This document shows, one piece after another, positions 44,501 through 51,655 of a stretch of 64,000 nucleotides of DNA. The translations under genes were made by a program, and so were the position numbers. The stretch is from NCBI RefSeq assembly GCF_001428525.1, contig NZ_LMHW01000010.1:677177-741176 (forward strand). Direction: 5' to 3'. The notes beneath the pieces are model-generated. The model was not told where the DNA came from and did not search any database. It was given only the letters and a program-made list of their open reading frames with translations. Numbering within the stretch: the first letter of the stretch is position 1; every line of letters begins with the position of its first letter. Source of the stretch: Flavobacterium sp. Root186 (GTDB taxonomy: Bacteria > Bacteroidota > Bacteroidia > Flavobacteriales > Flavobacteriaceae).

Positions 44501-45267
44501 AATAATTGTTTTTCCCATGAATATTGACCGCCGTGACTTCCGTTGCTTAATAAAGGATGATGAATTGCCAAGACAACCGTTTTTTCCTGATTTTTGTTTA
44601 GGATACTTTCTAGCTCCTTAAAAAAGTCTTCTCTTGTTTTTATATCGCAATTATCATTTATTGTAGGGTGATTATCCCAATCTTCCAGAAACCATTCGCT
44701 GTCAATAGTTACTAACGTCGTGATGCTGTCAATTTTTACATCCTCGATTGGGCATGATTTTCTTGGCAGAAATGCTTTTTTATCATTTAAATTTTTTGTT
44801 ACAAAATCAGCCTGTAATTCTAAACCTTTTATACCGCTGTACCAATCGTGATTTCCGGGAATAAAAATTGTTTTTCCTTTAAAGCCTTTAGCTAATTTTA
44901 ACTGGTTCGTTAATTTTGTTTCTGCCAATGTTTTACCGTCAGCATTATCAGTAGGAAAACCTTTAGGATAAATATTGTCTCCTAAAAAAAGTAAAGTCGA
45001 TTTTTTATTCGCTTTTTTGAGCTTTTGATGTAAAAGTTCAAGTGTTTGCTGTGCCTGCTCTTTATCAGCATTCCCTGCATCTCCAACAAGATAAAAAGTG
45101 TGGGCAATTTTTATAGTATCTGTTGCGTTTTCTGTTTCGTTAGCGCTAACATCTTTTCCGTACTGCGCCTTATGTGTGGCACAAGAATAAATAAATGTTA
45201 AAGTTATAATTGCTAATGAAAATTTTTTAACCTTAGCAATAAAATGATTATCCAAAAACAATTTCAT
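41539..45267 (-). CDS. Metallophosphoesterase / kinase-like / Omp85-type barrel fusion lipoprotein
   Basis: 1242 residues in three parts. After a lipoprotein signal (Cys29 in FIYSC) comes a calcineurin-like phosphoesterase: Asp63 in GDAGN, Asp97-Asn98 in GDNIYPKG, Asn139-His140 in GNHDWY, His236-His237 and His313/His315 in GHDH, so all metal ligands are present. From about 400 to 790 lies a region with features of the kinase fold: GGGHQSVSLRM and YVMRGMKK, a hinge-like LYMVEERP, then LIGDWDRHSDQW (620-628) and IPRDRDQAF (645-651), comparable to the DRHxxN and metal-Asp loops of HipA, PI4-kinase or Fam20-like kinases. The last 330 or so residues are a barrel ending in IFGAAYSF with an Omp85-like LRGFRNERF near 1145. 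Likely in the outer membrane. The middle assignment is inference. Confidence 0.8.
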   Translation of the reverse strand: MKLFLDNHFIAKVKKFSLAIITLTFIYSCATHKAQYGKDVSANETENATDTIKIAHTFYLVGDAGNADKEQAQQTLELLHQKLKKANKKSTLLFLGDNIYPKGFPTDNADGKTLAETKLTNQLKLAKGFKGKTIFIPGNHDWYSGIKGLELQADFVTKNLNDKKAFLPRKSCPIEDVKIDSITTLVTIDSEWFLEDWDNHPTINDNCDIKTREDFFKELESILNKNQEKTVVLAIHHPLLSNGSHGGQYSWEKQLFPLENKIPLPVIGSFINLLRKTSGVSPQDLQNKQYTIYAKRIKTLLQKQRNVIVVSGHDHNLQYISKENIQQIISGAGSKSEAARAINPFDFSYGGNGYAALTLYKSGDAKVSFYGNENNKEKLLFEKEIIKAKEINWASDIPNNFPPRITTSIYSAKMTDKSMFHRFLFGQHYRKYYSMPIDVPLATLDTLKGGLKPIREGGGHQSVSLRMSDPKEREYVMRGMKKSASVFLQSVAFKDQYIVNDFEDTYTESFLFDFYTTSHPYAPFVTGSMSDKIGILHTNPVLYYIPKQNGLGEFNAGYGDQLYMVEERPADNHLDGKNFGNPSDIISTDDMMANLHKDEKYSVDEKEYIKARLFDMLIGDWDRHSDQWRWAEFKKDGKVIYRPIPRDRDQAFAKYDGALLSILMNIPALRHMRTFKDKIGNVKWLSREPYPMDLAFLRTTEEKDWIEQAKFIQDNLSDSDIENAFKNMPKEVQDGTVDDIIRKLKVRKRDLQKYAIKYSDVLSKTVMIAGTDKKDKFVLNHNARKSIEIQVFRVKKEGDELVYTKTVNDTKTKNLWIYGLDDNDVFEIKGDQKSKIKVRLIGGQNNDTYNIENGRKVIVYDFKSKENTYNLDSKTKTQLTDDYDVNLYNFQKPKYNVVSGLPNIGFNPDDGVKLGVNLNYTVNNFKQNPYTQRHVLNAFYYFATGGLEFNYAAHFPGLLGKWVIDVESLYTTPNFAMNYFGYGNESQYDDNLSMDYNRVRIRKFNASAGIRHVGRYGSEFSIQPIFQRMTVEETENRFIDIPNIVNPDVFNSQNYGSLKVKYLFKNSDFAAKPTLGMAFMIAATWTTDLDDTKKNFPTLESFLGFTHKLDHNGKLVLATYVKGKAIFNNNYEFYQGAALGGDTDLRGFRNERFLGSSYFSQSSDLRLSLGRIRKTIAPFTYGILGGFDYGRIWLDGENSKKWHQDYGGGLWLNAINVLTARISYFKSPDEVGRVIFGAAYSF

Positions 45268-45294
45268 AATTTAGTGGTATAAAAATATTCTTTT

Positions 45295-46473
45295 ATGAAT
45301 CTAATAGAACAATCCGAGGATTTTGTCGGTAATTTACTCAAAGATAAACTTTCTAATTTATATTCTTACCATAATTTTAACCATACTTTCACAGTAGTTA
45401 CAGCGGTAAAAGAGCTTTGTAAAAAGGAAGATGTAGAAAGTGATGACAAAGAGGCACTTGTAGTTGCAGCCTGGTTTCATGATACGGGTTATATAGAAGG
45501 TTATGAAAATCATGAAGCTAAGAGCGTAAAGATTGCAGTTGATTTTTTAAAGGAAAAAGAAAAATCAGAAAAATTTATTGCACTTGTTTCCAGTTTGATT
45601 TTGGCTACAGCCAAAGACTATCATCCAAAAACACATTTAGAAAAAATAATTAAAGATGCTGATTATGCCCATTTAATGGGAACTGAATATGTTACAACCT
45701 GCGAATTATTGCGATTAGAATTAAAAAATACAGGAATTGTTAATTTTTCGAATGCCGAATGGACAAAAGAAAACCTGGACTTTTTGCTGAACAAACATAG
45801 GTTCTACACGGATTATGCTTTAAGAAAATGGCAGCCTTTAAAAGAAAAAAACCTTATTCTGATTCAGAAAAAAATAAATAAACAGGAATTGAAAGTGGCA
45901 GAAGAGCTGGAAAAAGAAAACAAAAAAAGCGAAAAAGTCGAAAAACCAGATCGAGGCGTTGATACTTTATTTCGTGTTACGCTTGGAAATCATACACGTT
46001 TAAGCGGTATTGCCGATAGTAAAGCTAATATTTTACTATCTGTAAATGCGATTATTATTTCGATTGCACTTTCATCTATAATTCCAAAATTAGACAGTCC
46101 GAAAAATGCACATTTAGTAATTCCGACATTTATTATGCTGATGTCGAGCGTAATCACCATTATTTTTGCGATTCTTTCTACAAGACCAAAAGTAACTTCG
46201 GGTGTTTTTACAAGAGAAGATATCGAGAATAAAAAGATTAATTTATTGTTTTTTGGAAATTTCTACAAAATGCCTTTAGAAGAGTACGACTGGGCAATGA
46301 ACGAAATGATGAAAGACCGTGATTATCTTTATTCAAACATGATCAAAGATTTATATTATCTGGGATTGGTTTTACAGCGAAAATACAATTTACTTCGTAT
46401 TGCCTACAACCTATTTATGTTTGGAATTATTATTACTGTAATTGCGTTCGTAATCGCTTTTAAATCGATATAA
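45295..46473 (+). CDS. HD-domain phosphohydrolase fused to a Pycsar-effector-like (PycTM/DUF5706) membrane domain
   Basis: 392 residues. The N-terminal 180 residues are an HD domain: His26/His30 in YHNFNH, His62-Asp63 in WFHDTGY, and Asp121 in IKDADYAHLMG, so the metal ligands are intact. After a charged linker (195-220) the C-terminal domain starts LFRVTLGNHTRLSGIADSKANILLSVNAIIISIALS, the conserved start of the Pycsar effector TM family (PF18967), with membrane segments at about 244-263, 273-294 and 371-390. The HD part could cleave a nucleotide phosphate and the membrane part could sense or act. No pyrimidine cyclase is seen in the window, so a defence role is not shown. Only 27 bases separate its ATG from that of the divergent 1242-residue gene. 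Confidence 0.85.
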   Translation: MNLIEQSEDFVGNLLKDKLSNLYSYHNFNHTFTVVTAVKELCKKEDVESDDKEALVVAAWFHDTGYIEGYENHEAKSVKIAVDFLKEKEKSEKFIALVSSLILATAKDYHPKTHLEKIIKDADYAHLMGTEYVTTCELLRLELKNTGIVNFSNAEWTKENLDFLLNKHRFYTDYALRKWQPLKEKNLILIQKKINKQELKVAEELEKENKKSEKVEKPDRGVDTLFRVTLGNHTRLSGIADSKANILLSVNAIIISIALSSIIPKLDSPKNAHLVIPTFIMLMSSVITIIFAILSTRPKVTSGVFTREDIENKKINLLFFGNFYKMPLEEYDWAMNEMMKDRDYLYSNMIKDLYYLGLVLQRKYNLLRIAYNLFMFGIIITVIAFVIAFKSI

Positions 46474-46478
46474 AAAAA

Positions 46479-46499
46479 GCTCAACTTTTAGTTGAGCTC
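46479..46499. terminator. Shared terminator hairpin of convergent HD and GAF genes
   Basis: AGCTCAACT and AGTTGAGCT form a perfect 9-base stem with a TTT loop, preceded by A7. The stop codon of the leftward GAF gene lies in the loop. Confidence 0.75.
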
Positions 46500-48857
46500 A
46501 TCTAATAAATCCTGATAGGTAATTTTTTTTATTTTTGAATTATTTACATTGTTAATTACTTTTACACGAATAGCTTTCAAACCAGAAACTCCCTGAAGGT
46601 CTTCGACTTCAAATTGTTCTATTGACGGTTCCAAGATTTTCTTGTGCTGCAAGTATTTGATATATTTTAAATATTCTGCTTCTTCACTGTTTTGAGAATA
46701 TACAATTGTAATTTTCTCTTTTTCAGTAATTCTTTCGTTTGTACCCTTAATGTTCGATTTGTCGATTCGTTTTTTAACGACTTCATATCTTGCATTATAA
46801 GTTCCGTCAACGTCGAAGCGTTTTTCATCCATTCTAAAACGAATAGAAAGCGGAGAACTGAAGACTAAAATCAGCGAAGTAACATCTAATTCATACGGAA
46901 GCGATTCCTTAAGCTGATGATGTTCTAATTCCATTTCGCATAAAGTCTGTAACTGCCATAAACGCAGATTGTGCAGGAACATTATATCAAAAGGTCTTGT
47001 TGGCGAAATCGATGCGCCAATATATAAATTATGTTCAACACCATCTGTTTTAAAACGTTCGTAATAATGTGGATAAATTTGTTGCGCTTCAACCTGTTTT
47101 TTATCTAATACAGAAGCTAGTCTTTTATTGATAATCGACATGGCATTGTCAAACTTCTTTCTTTCCTGATAAAACATTCCGGTTTTTTCATCCAGACTTT
47201 CAAAGTACAATTCTTCTAATTTTTTATTTTTAGCATTGTCTTTGGTGTTTTTCAATATCGGATGAATTTCTTCTTCAATATAACGCTGAATATGCTGTTC
47301 CATATCTGCTTTTAACGGAAAATCCAATTCACTTCGAAGTGATTCTAATTCGAATTTTCTTTGCTCTAAAAGTACCAGATTTGAATTAGGTTTTTGATTA
47401 TCGAAAATTTCCAAAAGAGCTGTCAGCTGATTTTTTAAATCGATTTTCACCGTTTCATTCCTGTGTTCAGATGAACCCTTAATATCAATTTGTCCGTATA
47501 ACGGAAATACATTTTTGAATACAATTTCCTTAAAAATATAATCTTTCGTGTGATTCATATTTTGGAAATAGTTTTGAGATTCTTTTCTGAATTTCCAATA
47601 AACGCTTGGGTGAATCGTTGTATATTCACGCTGAATTATGGCTTCAACCTGATGCTGCATATCCGTATTATAGCGATCAATAGTATCTGTTAAATACGGT
47701 AAAACCAATTCTAATTTTGTTGCATTTACACTGTTTAATTCACGTATATTTTCTGAAACCAATTCGACAACGCCCAATAAATGTCCGTCTTTTATAACCG
47801 GCGCGAAAACACAGCTTTGAATTCCCTGATTTAATAAATGCTCCCCAAGTTTTGGGTTTGAAGATTCTTCGATAAATTTTTTCACATTTGAAATTACAAA
47901 CGGTTCCTTTTTATCTAAAAGATTTTCAAACGAACACCCAAAAAAGGCATTTTTACAATCTACTTCCTGAGCAGATGAAAGTAAAAAGCTCTGCATTTGG
48001 TTGTCAAATTTTATTGGTCGTATAAATTTTTCTTCTTCAGGATTATAAATAATAAAGCCAACTTTTAAGCTCGGAATTTTAAAAATAGATCTAAAAATGT
48101 TCTCTATAATATCGGTTGAGGCAACTCTTGAGGTTTCTGGTTTTAAAAGATTACTTTTTAAATTGGAGATTGCGCTTTCTGTAGTCGCATCAAATAAAGA
48201 AACAATTCCGAAGCCTTTTAAAATCCAGCTTCTTGGTGGAAATTTAGATTTCCATAAATCAATATCATTATAATTATCAATCAAAATATCAATATCGTCC
48301 TGTGTAAGCTGCGGCGCATTCTCTGTTGGCGTGATTTCCATGAAATCGGCATTATAGAGAATACGATAATGTTTTTCTACACCTTCTTCATCTGGAATAT
48401 CGTAGAAAAAAGGTTTATTAAAATCAATATTTTGATGATAATAAGCGCTTAAAATTAAACAACAGTTATTGATATAGAATTGGTGATCATCAAAATCACG
48501 AATTTCCATGTAAAATTCATCACCGGCATTACGTAATATCTTCTTGAAACGCTCTGTATAATTAAATGATATATTTTGAAAAGGTATTGTTATGGCTTTT
48601 ATTTCATTGTTTGTTAAAGCCGTAGGAAATAAATCGGCAGCTATGTTTTTAATTAATGCCTCATTATTCTTAATTGTACTGTAGTCGCGAATTCCTGTTC
48701 TAAATTCCGGATACGCTTCAATTTCTTTTAAAATTGCTTTGGCGTAGTTAGATCGGTAATCAACATTTGATAAAGCAATCTGCTCAAAAGATTCAATTAG
48801 TTTATGAAATGAAATTATCGTTTCGAAAGGACTTTCGGTTGGTAAAAGACGGTCCAT
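46488..48857 (-). CDS. GAF-domain protein of unknown function
   Basis: 789 residues without membrane segments. A GAF domain can be read at about 255-395 (FKIPSLKVGFIIYNPEEEKFI, CSFENLLDKKEPFVISNVKKF, IQSCVFAPVIKDGHLLGVVELVSEN). The N-terminal 250 residues and the C-terminal 390 residues have no motif I recognise; the C-terminal part is helical and charged and includes FPLYGQIDIKGSSEHRNE. No kinase, cyclase or DNA-binding module is seen. It is a conserved hypothetical of Bacteroidota type, perhaps a cytoplasmic sensor. It is transcribed alone, convergent with the HD gene. Confidence 0.75.
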   Translation of the reverse strand: MDRLLPTESPFETIISFHKLIESFEQIALSNVDYRSNYAKAILKEIEAYPEFRTGIRDYSTIKNNEALIKNIAADLFPTALTNNEIKAITIPFQNISFNYTERFKKILRNAGDEFYMEIRDFDDHQFYINNCCLILSAYYHQNIDFNKPFFYDIPDEEGVEKHYRILYNADFMEITPTENAPQLTQDDIDILIDNYNDIDLWKSKFPPRSWILKGFGIVSLFDATTESAISNLKSNLLKPETSRVASTDIIENIFRSIFKIPSLKVGFIIYNPEEEKFIRPIKFDNQMQSFLLSSAQEVDCKNAFFGCSFENLLDKKEPFVISNVKKFIEESSNPKLGEHLLNQGIQSCVFAPVIKDGHLLGVVELVSENIRELNSVNATKLELVLPYLTDTIDRYNTDMQHQVEAIIQREYTTIHPSVYWKFRKESQNYFQNMNHTKDYIFKEIVFKNVFPLYGQIDIKGSSEHRNETVKIDLKNQLTALLEIFDNQKPNSNLVLLEQRKFELESLRSELDFPLKADMEQHIQRYIEEEIHPILKNTKDNAKNKKLEELYFESLDEKTGMFYQERKKFDNAMSIINKRLASVLDKKQVEAQQIYPHYYERFKTDGVEHNLYIGASISPTRPFDIMFLHNLRLWQLQTLCEMELEHHQLKESLPYELDVTSLILVFSSPLSIRFRMDEKRFDVDGTYNARYEVVKKRIDKSNIKGTNERITEKEKITIVYSQNSEEAEYLKYIKYLQHKKILEPSIEQFEVEDLQGVSGLKAIRVKVINNVNNSKIKKITYQDLLDELN

Positions 48858-49010
48858 CTGTTTTTTGTTTTTAGAAATACAAAATTAAGCATAAATTAAG
48901 AATCAACGGCATTTTACGATTTCTTTCGTTTATAGTTTCATAGATACAAACCCTTATAAAATGGCACTTTCAGAAGCGAGTAATTATTTTAACTAAAAAT
49001 TAACATTGTA

Positions 49011-49045
49011 AATAACGGAACGATCGTTCCGTTATTATATCTTTG
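49011..49045 (+). promoter_or_regulatory. Operator palindrome and promoter of the SDR gene
   Basis: A perfect 26-base palindrome (49011-49036) with core CGGAACGATCGTTCCG is followed at once by the -7 box TATCTTTG (49038-49045). A repressor bound here would cover the -33 region. The core recurs with 14 of 16 matches upstream of the TetR gene, so that protein is the likely ligand. Confidence 0.88.
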
Positions 49046-49088
49046 TGCTATAATAATTGAATAATCAATAACTTAAATAACAAACAAA

Positions 49089-49841
49089 ATGAAAAATTTA
49101 GAAAACAAAGTAGCTATTGTAACAGGTGGAAATAGCGGAATTGGGTACGCAGCTGCTGCCGAATTAGTATCAAAAGGCACAAAAGTAATTGTAACAGGAA
49201 GAAACAAAGAAGCTTTGACAAAAGCAGAAACAGAATTAAACGTTACAGGAATAGTTGCAGATCAATCTGATTTAAAATCTATTGATAATTTAGTAGAGGA
49301 AGTAAAAGCAAAATTCGGAAAGATTGATATTGTATTTTTAAATGCAGGTGTTGCTTCTTTTGCTCCCGTAGAATTAGCTCCGGAAGATCATTATGATACT
49401 ATTATGAACGTAAACACAAAAGGGGTTTTCTTTACAGTTCAAAAATTATTACCGATTTTAAATGATGGGGCTTCTATTATTTTTAATACTTCGGTAAACG
49501 CTCATCTTGGAATGCCAAATTCAAGTGTTTATGCGGCAAGTAAAGCGGCAGTTTTATCTTTTAATAAAGTATTTGCTGTAGAATTAGCTCCTAGAAAAAT
49601 TAGAGTAAATGCTGTTTCTCCTGGTCCGGTTGAAACTCCGCTTTATGGTAAATTAGGTTTACTAAAAGAAGAGGTTGAAGGTTTTGGAACTATTTTAGGT
49701 GAAAAAATCTTATTGAAACGTTTTGCACAATCTTCAGAAATTGCAAAAACAGTTGCCTTTTTAGCTTCTGACGATTCATCATTTATCACAGGAACCGAAA
49801 TTGTTGTTGATGGAGGACTTACAGTAAACGCTGTAGTATAA
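49089..49841 (+). CDS. Short-chain dehydrogenase/reductase
   Basis: 250 residues, classical SDR length. The NAD(P) motif is TGGNSGIGYA, the NAG motif FLNAGVA, and the catalytic Ser/Tyr/Lys are in FNTSVNAHLG and YAASKAAV. The C-terminal ITGTEIVVDGGLTVNAVV is typical. The Arg after TG-R-N-K suggests NADPH. It is followed by a TetR-type regulator and controlled by the palindrome just upstream, as in many systems for detoxifying aldehydes, quinones or alcohols. Substrate unknown. Confidence 0.93.
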   Translation: MKNLENKVAIVTGGNSGIGYAAAAELVSKGTKVIVTGRNKEALTKAETELNVTGIVADQSDLKSIDNLVEEVKAKFGKIDIVFLNAGVASFAPVELAPEDHYDTIMNVNTKGVFFTVQKLLPILNDGASIIFNTSVNAHLGMPNSSVYAASKAAVLSFNKVFAVELAPRKIRVNAVSPGPVETPLYGKLGLLKEEVEGFGTILGEKILLKRFAQSSEIAKTVAFLASDDSSFITGTEIVVDGGLTVNAVV

Positions 49842-49858
49842 TTTTTTTTGATTAATTC

Positions 49859-49891
49859 AGGAACGATTGTTCCGTTTAATTCTTATCTTTG
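49859..49891 (+). promoter_or_regulatory. Operator half-match and promoter of the TetR gene
   Basis: AGGAACGATTGTTCCG (49859-49874) matches the SDR operator core at 14 of 16 bases and lies 9 bases before the -7 box TATCTTTG (49884-49891). The expected transcript start is after the upstream in-frame ATG at 49867, which supports the later start at 49915. Confidence 0.8.
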
Positions 49892-49914
49892 CAAAGAAAT
49901 TTAATTTTGATATC

Positions 49915-50496
49915 ATGGCGAGAACGAAAGAGTTTAATGAAGAACAGGTTTTAGATAAAGCGATTGAAATTTTTTGGTACAAAGGCTACAACGGAACATC
50001 TGCTCAGGATTTGGTAACACATTTAGGTTTAAGCCGTTCTAGTTTGTATGATACTTTTGGCGATAAGCAAAAATTGTTTTCAAAGTCATTACAACGCTAT
50101 CAGCAGCAGGCTCAGGATATGGTAAAAGATCTTTTGGAAAAATCTGAAAATGTTAGGGAAACTTTGCATGATATTTTTAAACAAGCTGTTGTAGAAAGTT
50201 TGGAAGATAGAATTACAAAAGGCTGTTTTATGGTCAATTCTTCTGTAGAATTGGCTATGCACGATGCAGAAATTGCAAGGATTGTAAAAAACAACAGCCA
50301 GACAATGGAAGAAGTTTTTACAAATGCGGTCAAGAAAGGGCAGGAGGCAGGACATATTTCCAAACAGCAAGATGCAAGGGTTTTGGCGCGATTCATTTTT
50401 AATAATTATTCCGGAATCCGAGTTTTGGCCCGCACTGGAGAAAGAGATAAACAAGTTTATGACGATATTGTAAAAGCGGTATTTTCTATTTTATAG
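49915..50496 (+). CDS. TetR/AcrR-family transcriptional repressor
   Basis: 193 residues from the ATG at 49915. The helix-turn-helix is in the first 55 residues (AIEIFWYKGYNGTSAQDLVTHLGLSRSSLYDTFGDKQKLF). The C-terminal domain contains GCFMVNSSVELAMHD as in the YfiR/AefR-like group (TetR_C with Cys). It probably represses its own gene and the SDR gene through the shared GGAACGATCGTTCC operator. The frame extends upstream to 49867, but that ATG precedes the likely transcript start and adds an unusual hydrophobic stretch. Confidence 0.92.
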   Translation: MARTKEFNEEQVLDKAIEIFWYKGYNGTSAQDLVTHLGLSRSSLYDTFGDKQKLFSKSLQRYQQQAQDMVKDLLEKSENVRETLHDIFKQAVVESLEDRITKGCFMVNSSVELAMHDAEIARIVKNNSQTMEEVFTNAVKKGQEAGHISKQQDARVLARFIFNNYSGIRVLARTGERDKQVYDDIVKAVFSIL

Positions 50497-50520
50497 AGTG
50501 CTGAAACAATCTCAATAAAA

Positions 50521-50557
50521 AAAATGGCAATTACAAAATGTAACTGCCATTTTTTGT
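50521..50557. terminator. Terminator between TetR and nucleoid-protein genes
   Basis: Stem 50521-50535 (AAAATGGCAATTACA) with 50539-50553, one mismatch, loop AAA, then T. Both converging genes end close by. Confidence 0.85.
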
Positions 50558-50587
50558 TTTAAGTAAGTAATAGAAAATGAAAACTTC

Positions 50588-51646
50588 TTAGCTTTTTTCT
50601 TCTTTATTGAAATACACTAAGTAGTAATACATTTGTTTTTCTTCATCCCAGCCTTTTTCAACAAATTTTTCTGCGCTTTCAGGGTTGATGAAATCCATTT
50701 TAATCTGAATGTGAGTATCCAGGTTAATTACGTTTTTAATCGATTTTCTGGCGTCTGATACTGCAGCGTTTGCAATTGGGAATGAGGTTACATCTTCGAT
50801 GCTGTATTTTTCTCCTTTATCAACTTTATAATTTTTGAATTCAGGAATCAAGTCTGGGTTGTCTAATACTTCATTCAGGAAATTTTGCTCTTCAAACTGA
50901 TCATTTTTAGCGAAATAATTCACAGATCGGTTCATAAACATTACTTCTTCTTTTTTGTCTTCTGCTGGCAACACTACATCTTTTGCGAAGTTCTGGCAGA
51001 ATTTTAAATATTTTTTTGTAATGAAGTTTTCGTCTTCAAAAGCATCTACAGATAAAAAGTGCTCTAACCAGTAACGCGCGTCGTAACGGTTGCTGTCTAC
51101 AGTTAGAATTTTGTATCCTTCTTCTTTTTTATAGTTAAAAATCAAGCATCCTTTATCTAATTTGCTCAGGTTAATTCCTTGCTGCAAAATCATTTCCAGG
51201 TTGCTGTTTTTTTCTTCAAATTGTAAAAAGTCAGACTGCAATTCGCTTTTAAAAATTCCGATTGCGTCAACTACATTATTATCAATACTTAAGTTTGTTA
51301 AGTACGTTACGTAAACCTCTCCGTTTTTAATATGCGGATGATTGGACTGTTCGAATAAATGTGTCGTGATTTTTTTTGAAATCTCCTGTAAATTAGATGG
51401 ATTAGCAAAAATCTCCGTTGCATATTTAAACATGTCGTTGTAATCCAAGTCCACTTCGTGCGCAAACTGATAATAGTTTTCTTCTTTCTCTCTAAAAGGT
51501 TTAAAGAAGTACTCTTTTATCAAAGGCACAATTTCATCATTTAGATTAAATGGCTGCTCTGATAAAAAAATAGCTTCGTTACGGCTTTTGTTCCCTACGC
51601 GGTGTATCGCAAGCGTCTCGATGTGGGTGTTGAATAAGTTGATCAT
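50588..51646 (-). CDS. Nucleoid-associated protein, NdpA/YejK family
   Basis: 352 residues, cytoplasmic. The pattern MINLFNTHIETLAIHRVGNKSRNEAIFLSEQPF at the start, EVYVTYLTNL in the middle and the C-terminal IKNVINLDTHIQIKMDF match the 37-kDa nucleoid-associated protein family found with DNA in many bacteria. The Bacteroidota members are known only by homology, so DNA binding is inferred. It is followed upstream by the repeat-flanked four-helix gene. Confidence 0.85.
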   Translation of the reverse strand: MINLFNTHIETLAIHRVGNKSRNEAIFLSEQPFNLNDEIVPLIKEYFFKPFREKEENYYQFAHEVDLDYNDMFKYATEIFANPSNLQEISKKITTHLFEQSNHPHIKNGEVYVTYLTNLSIDNNVVDAIGIFKSELQSDFLQFEEKNSNLEMILQQGINLSKLDKGCLIFNYKKEEGYKILTVDSNRYDARYWLEHFLSVDAFEDENFITKKYLKFCQNFAKDVVLPAEDKKEEVMFMNRSVNYFAKNDQFEEQNFLNEVLDNPDLIPEFKNYKVDKGEKYSIEDVTSFPIANAAVSDARKSIKNVINLDTHIQIKMDFINPESAEKFVEKGWDEEKQMYYYLVYFNKEEKS

Positions 51647-51655
51647 ATTTTTTTT

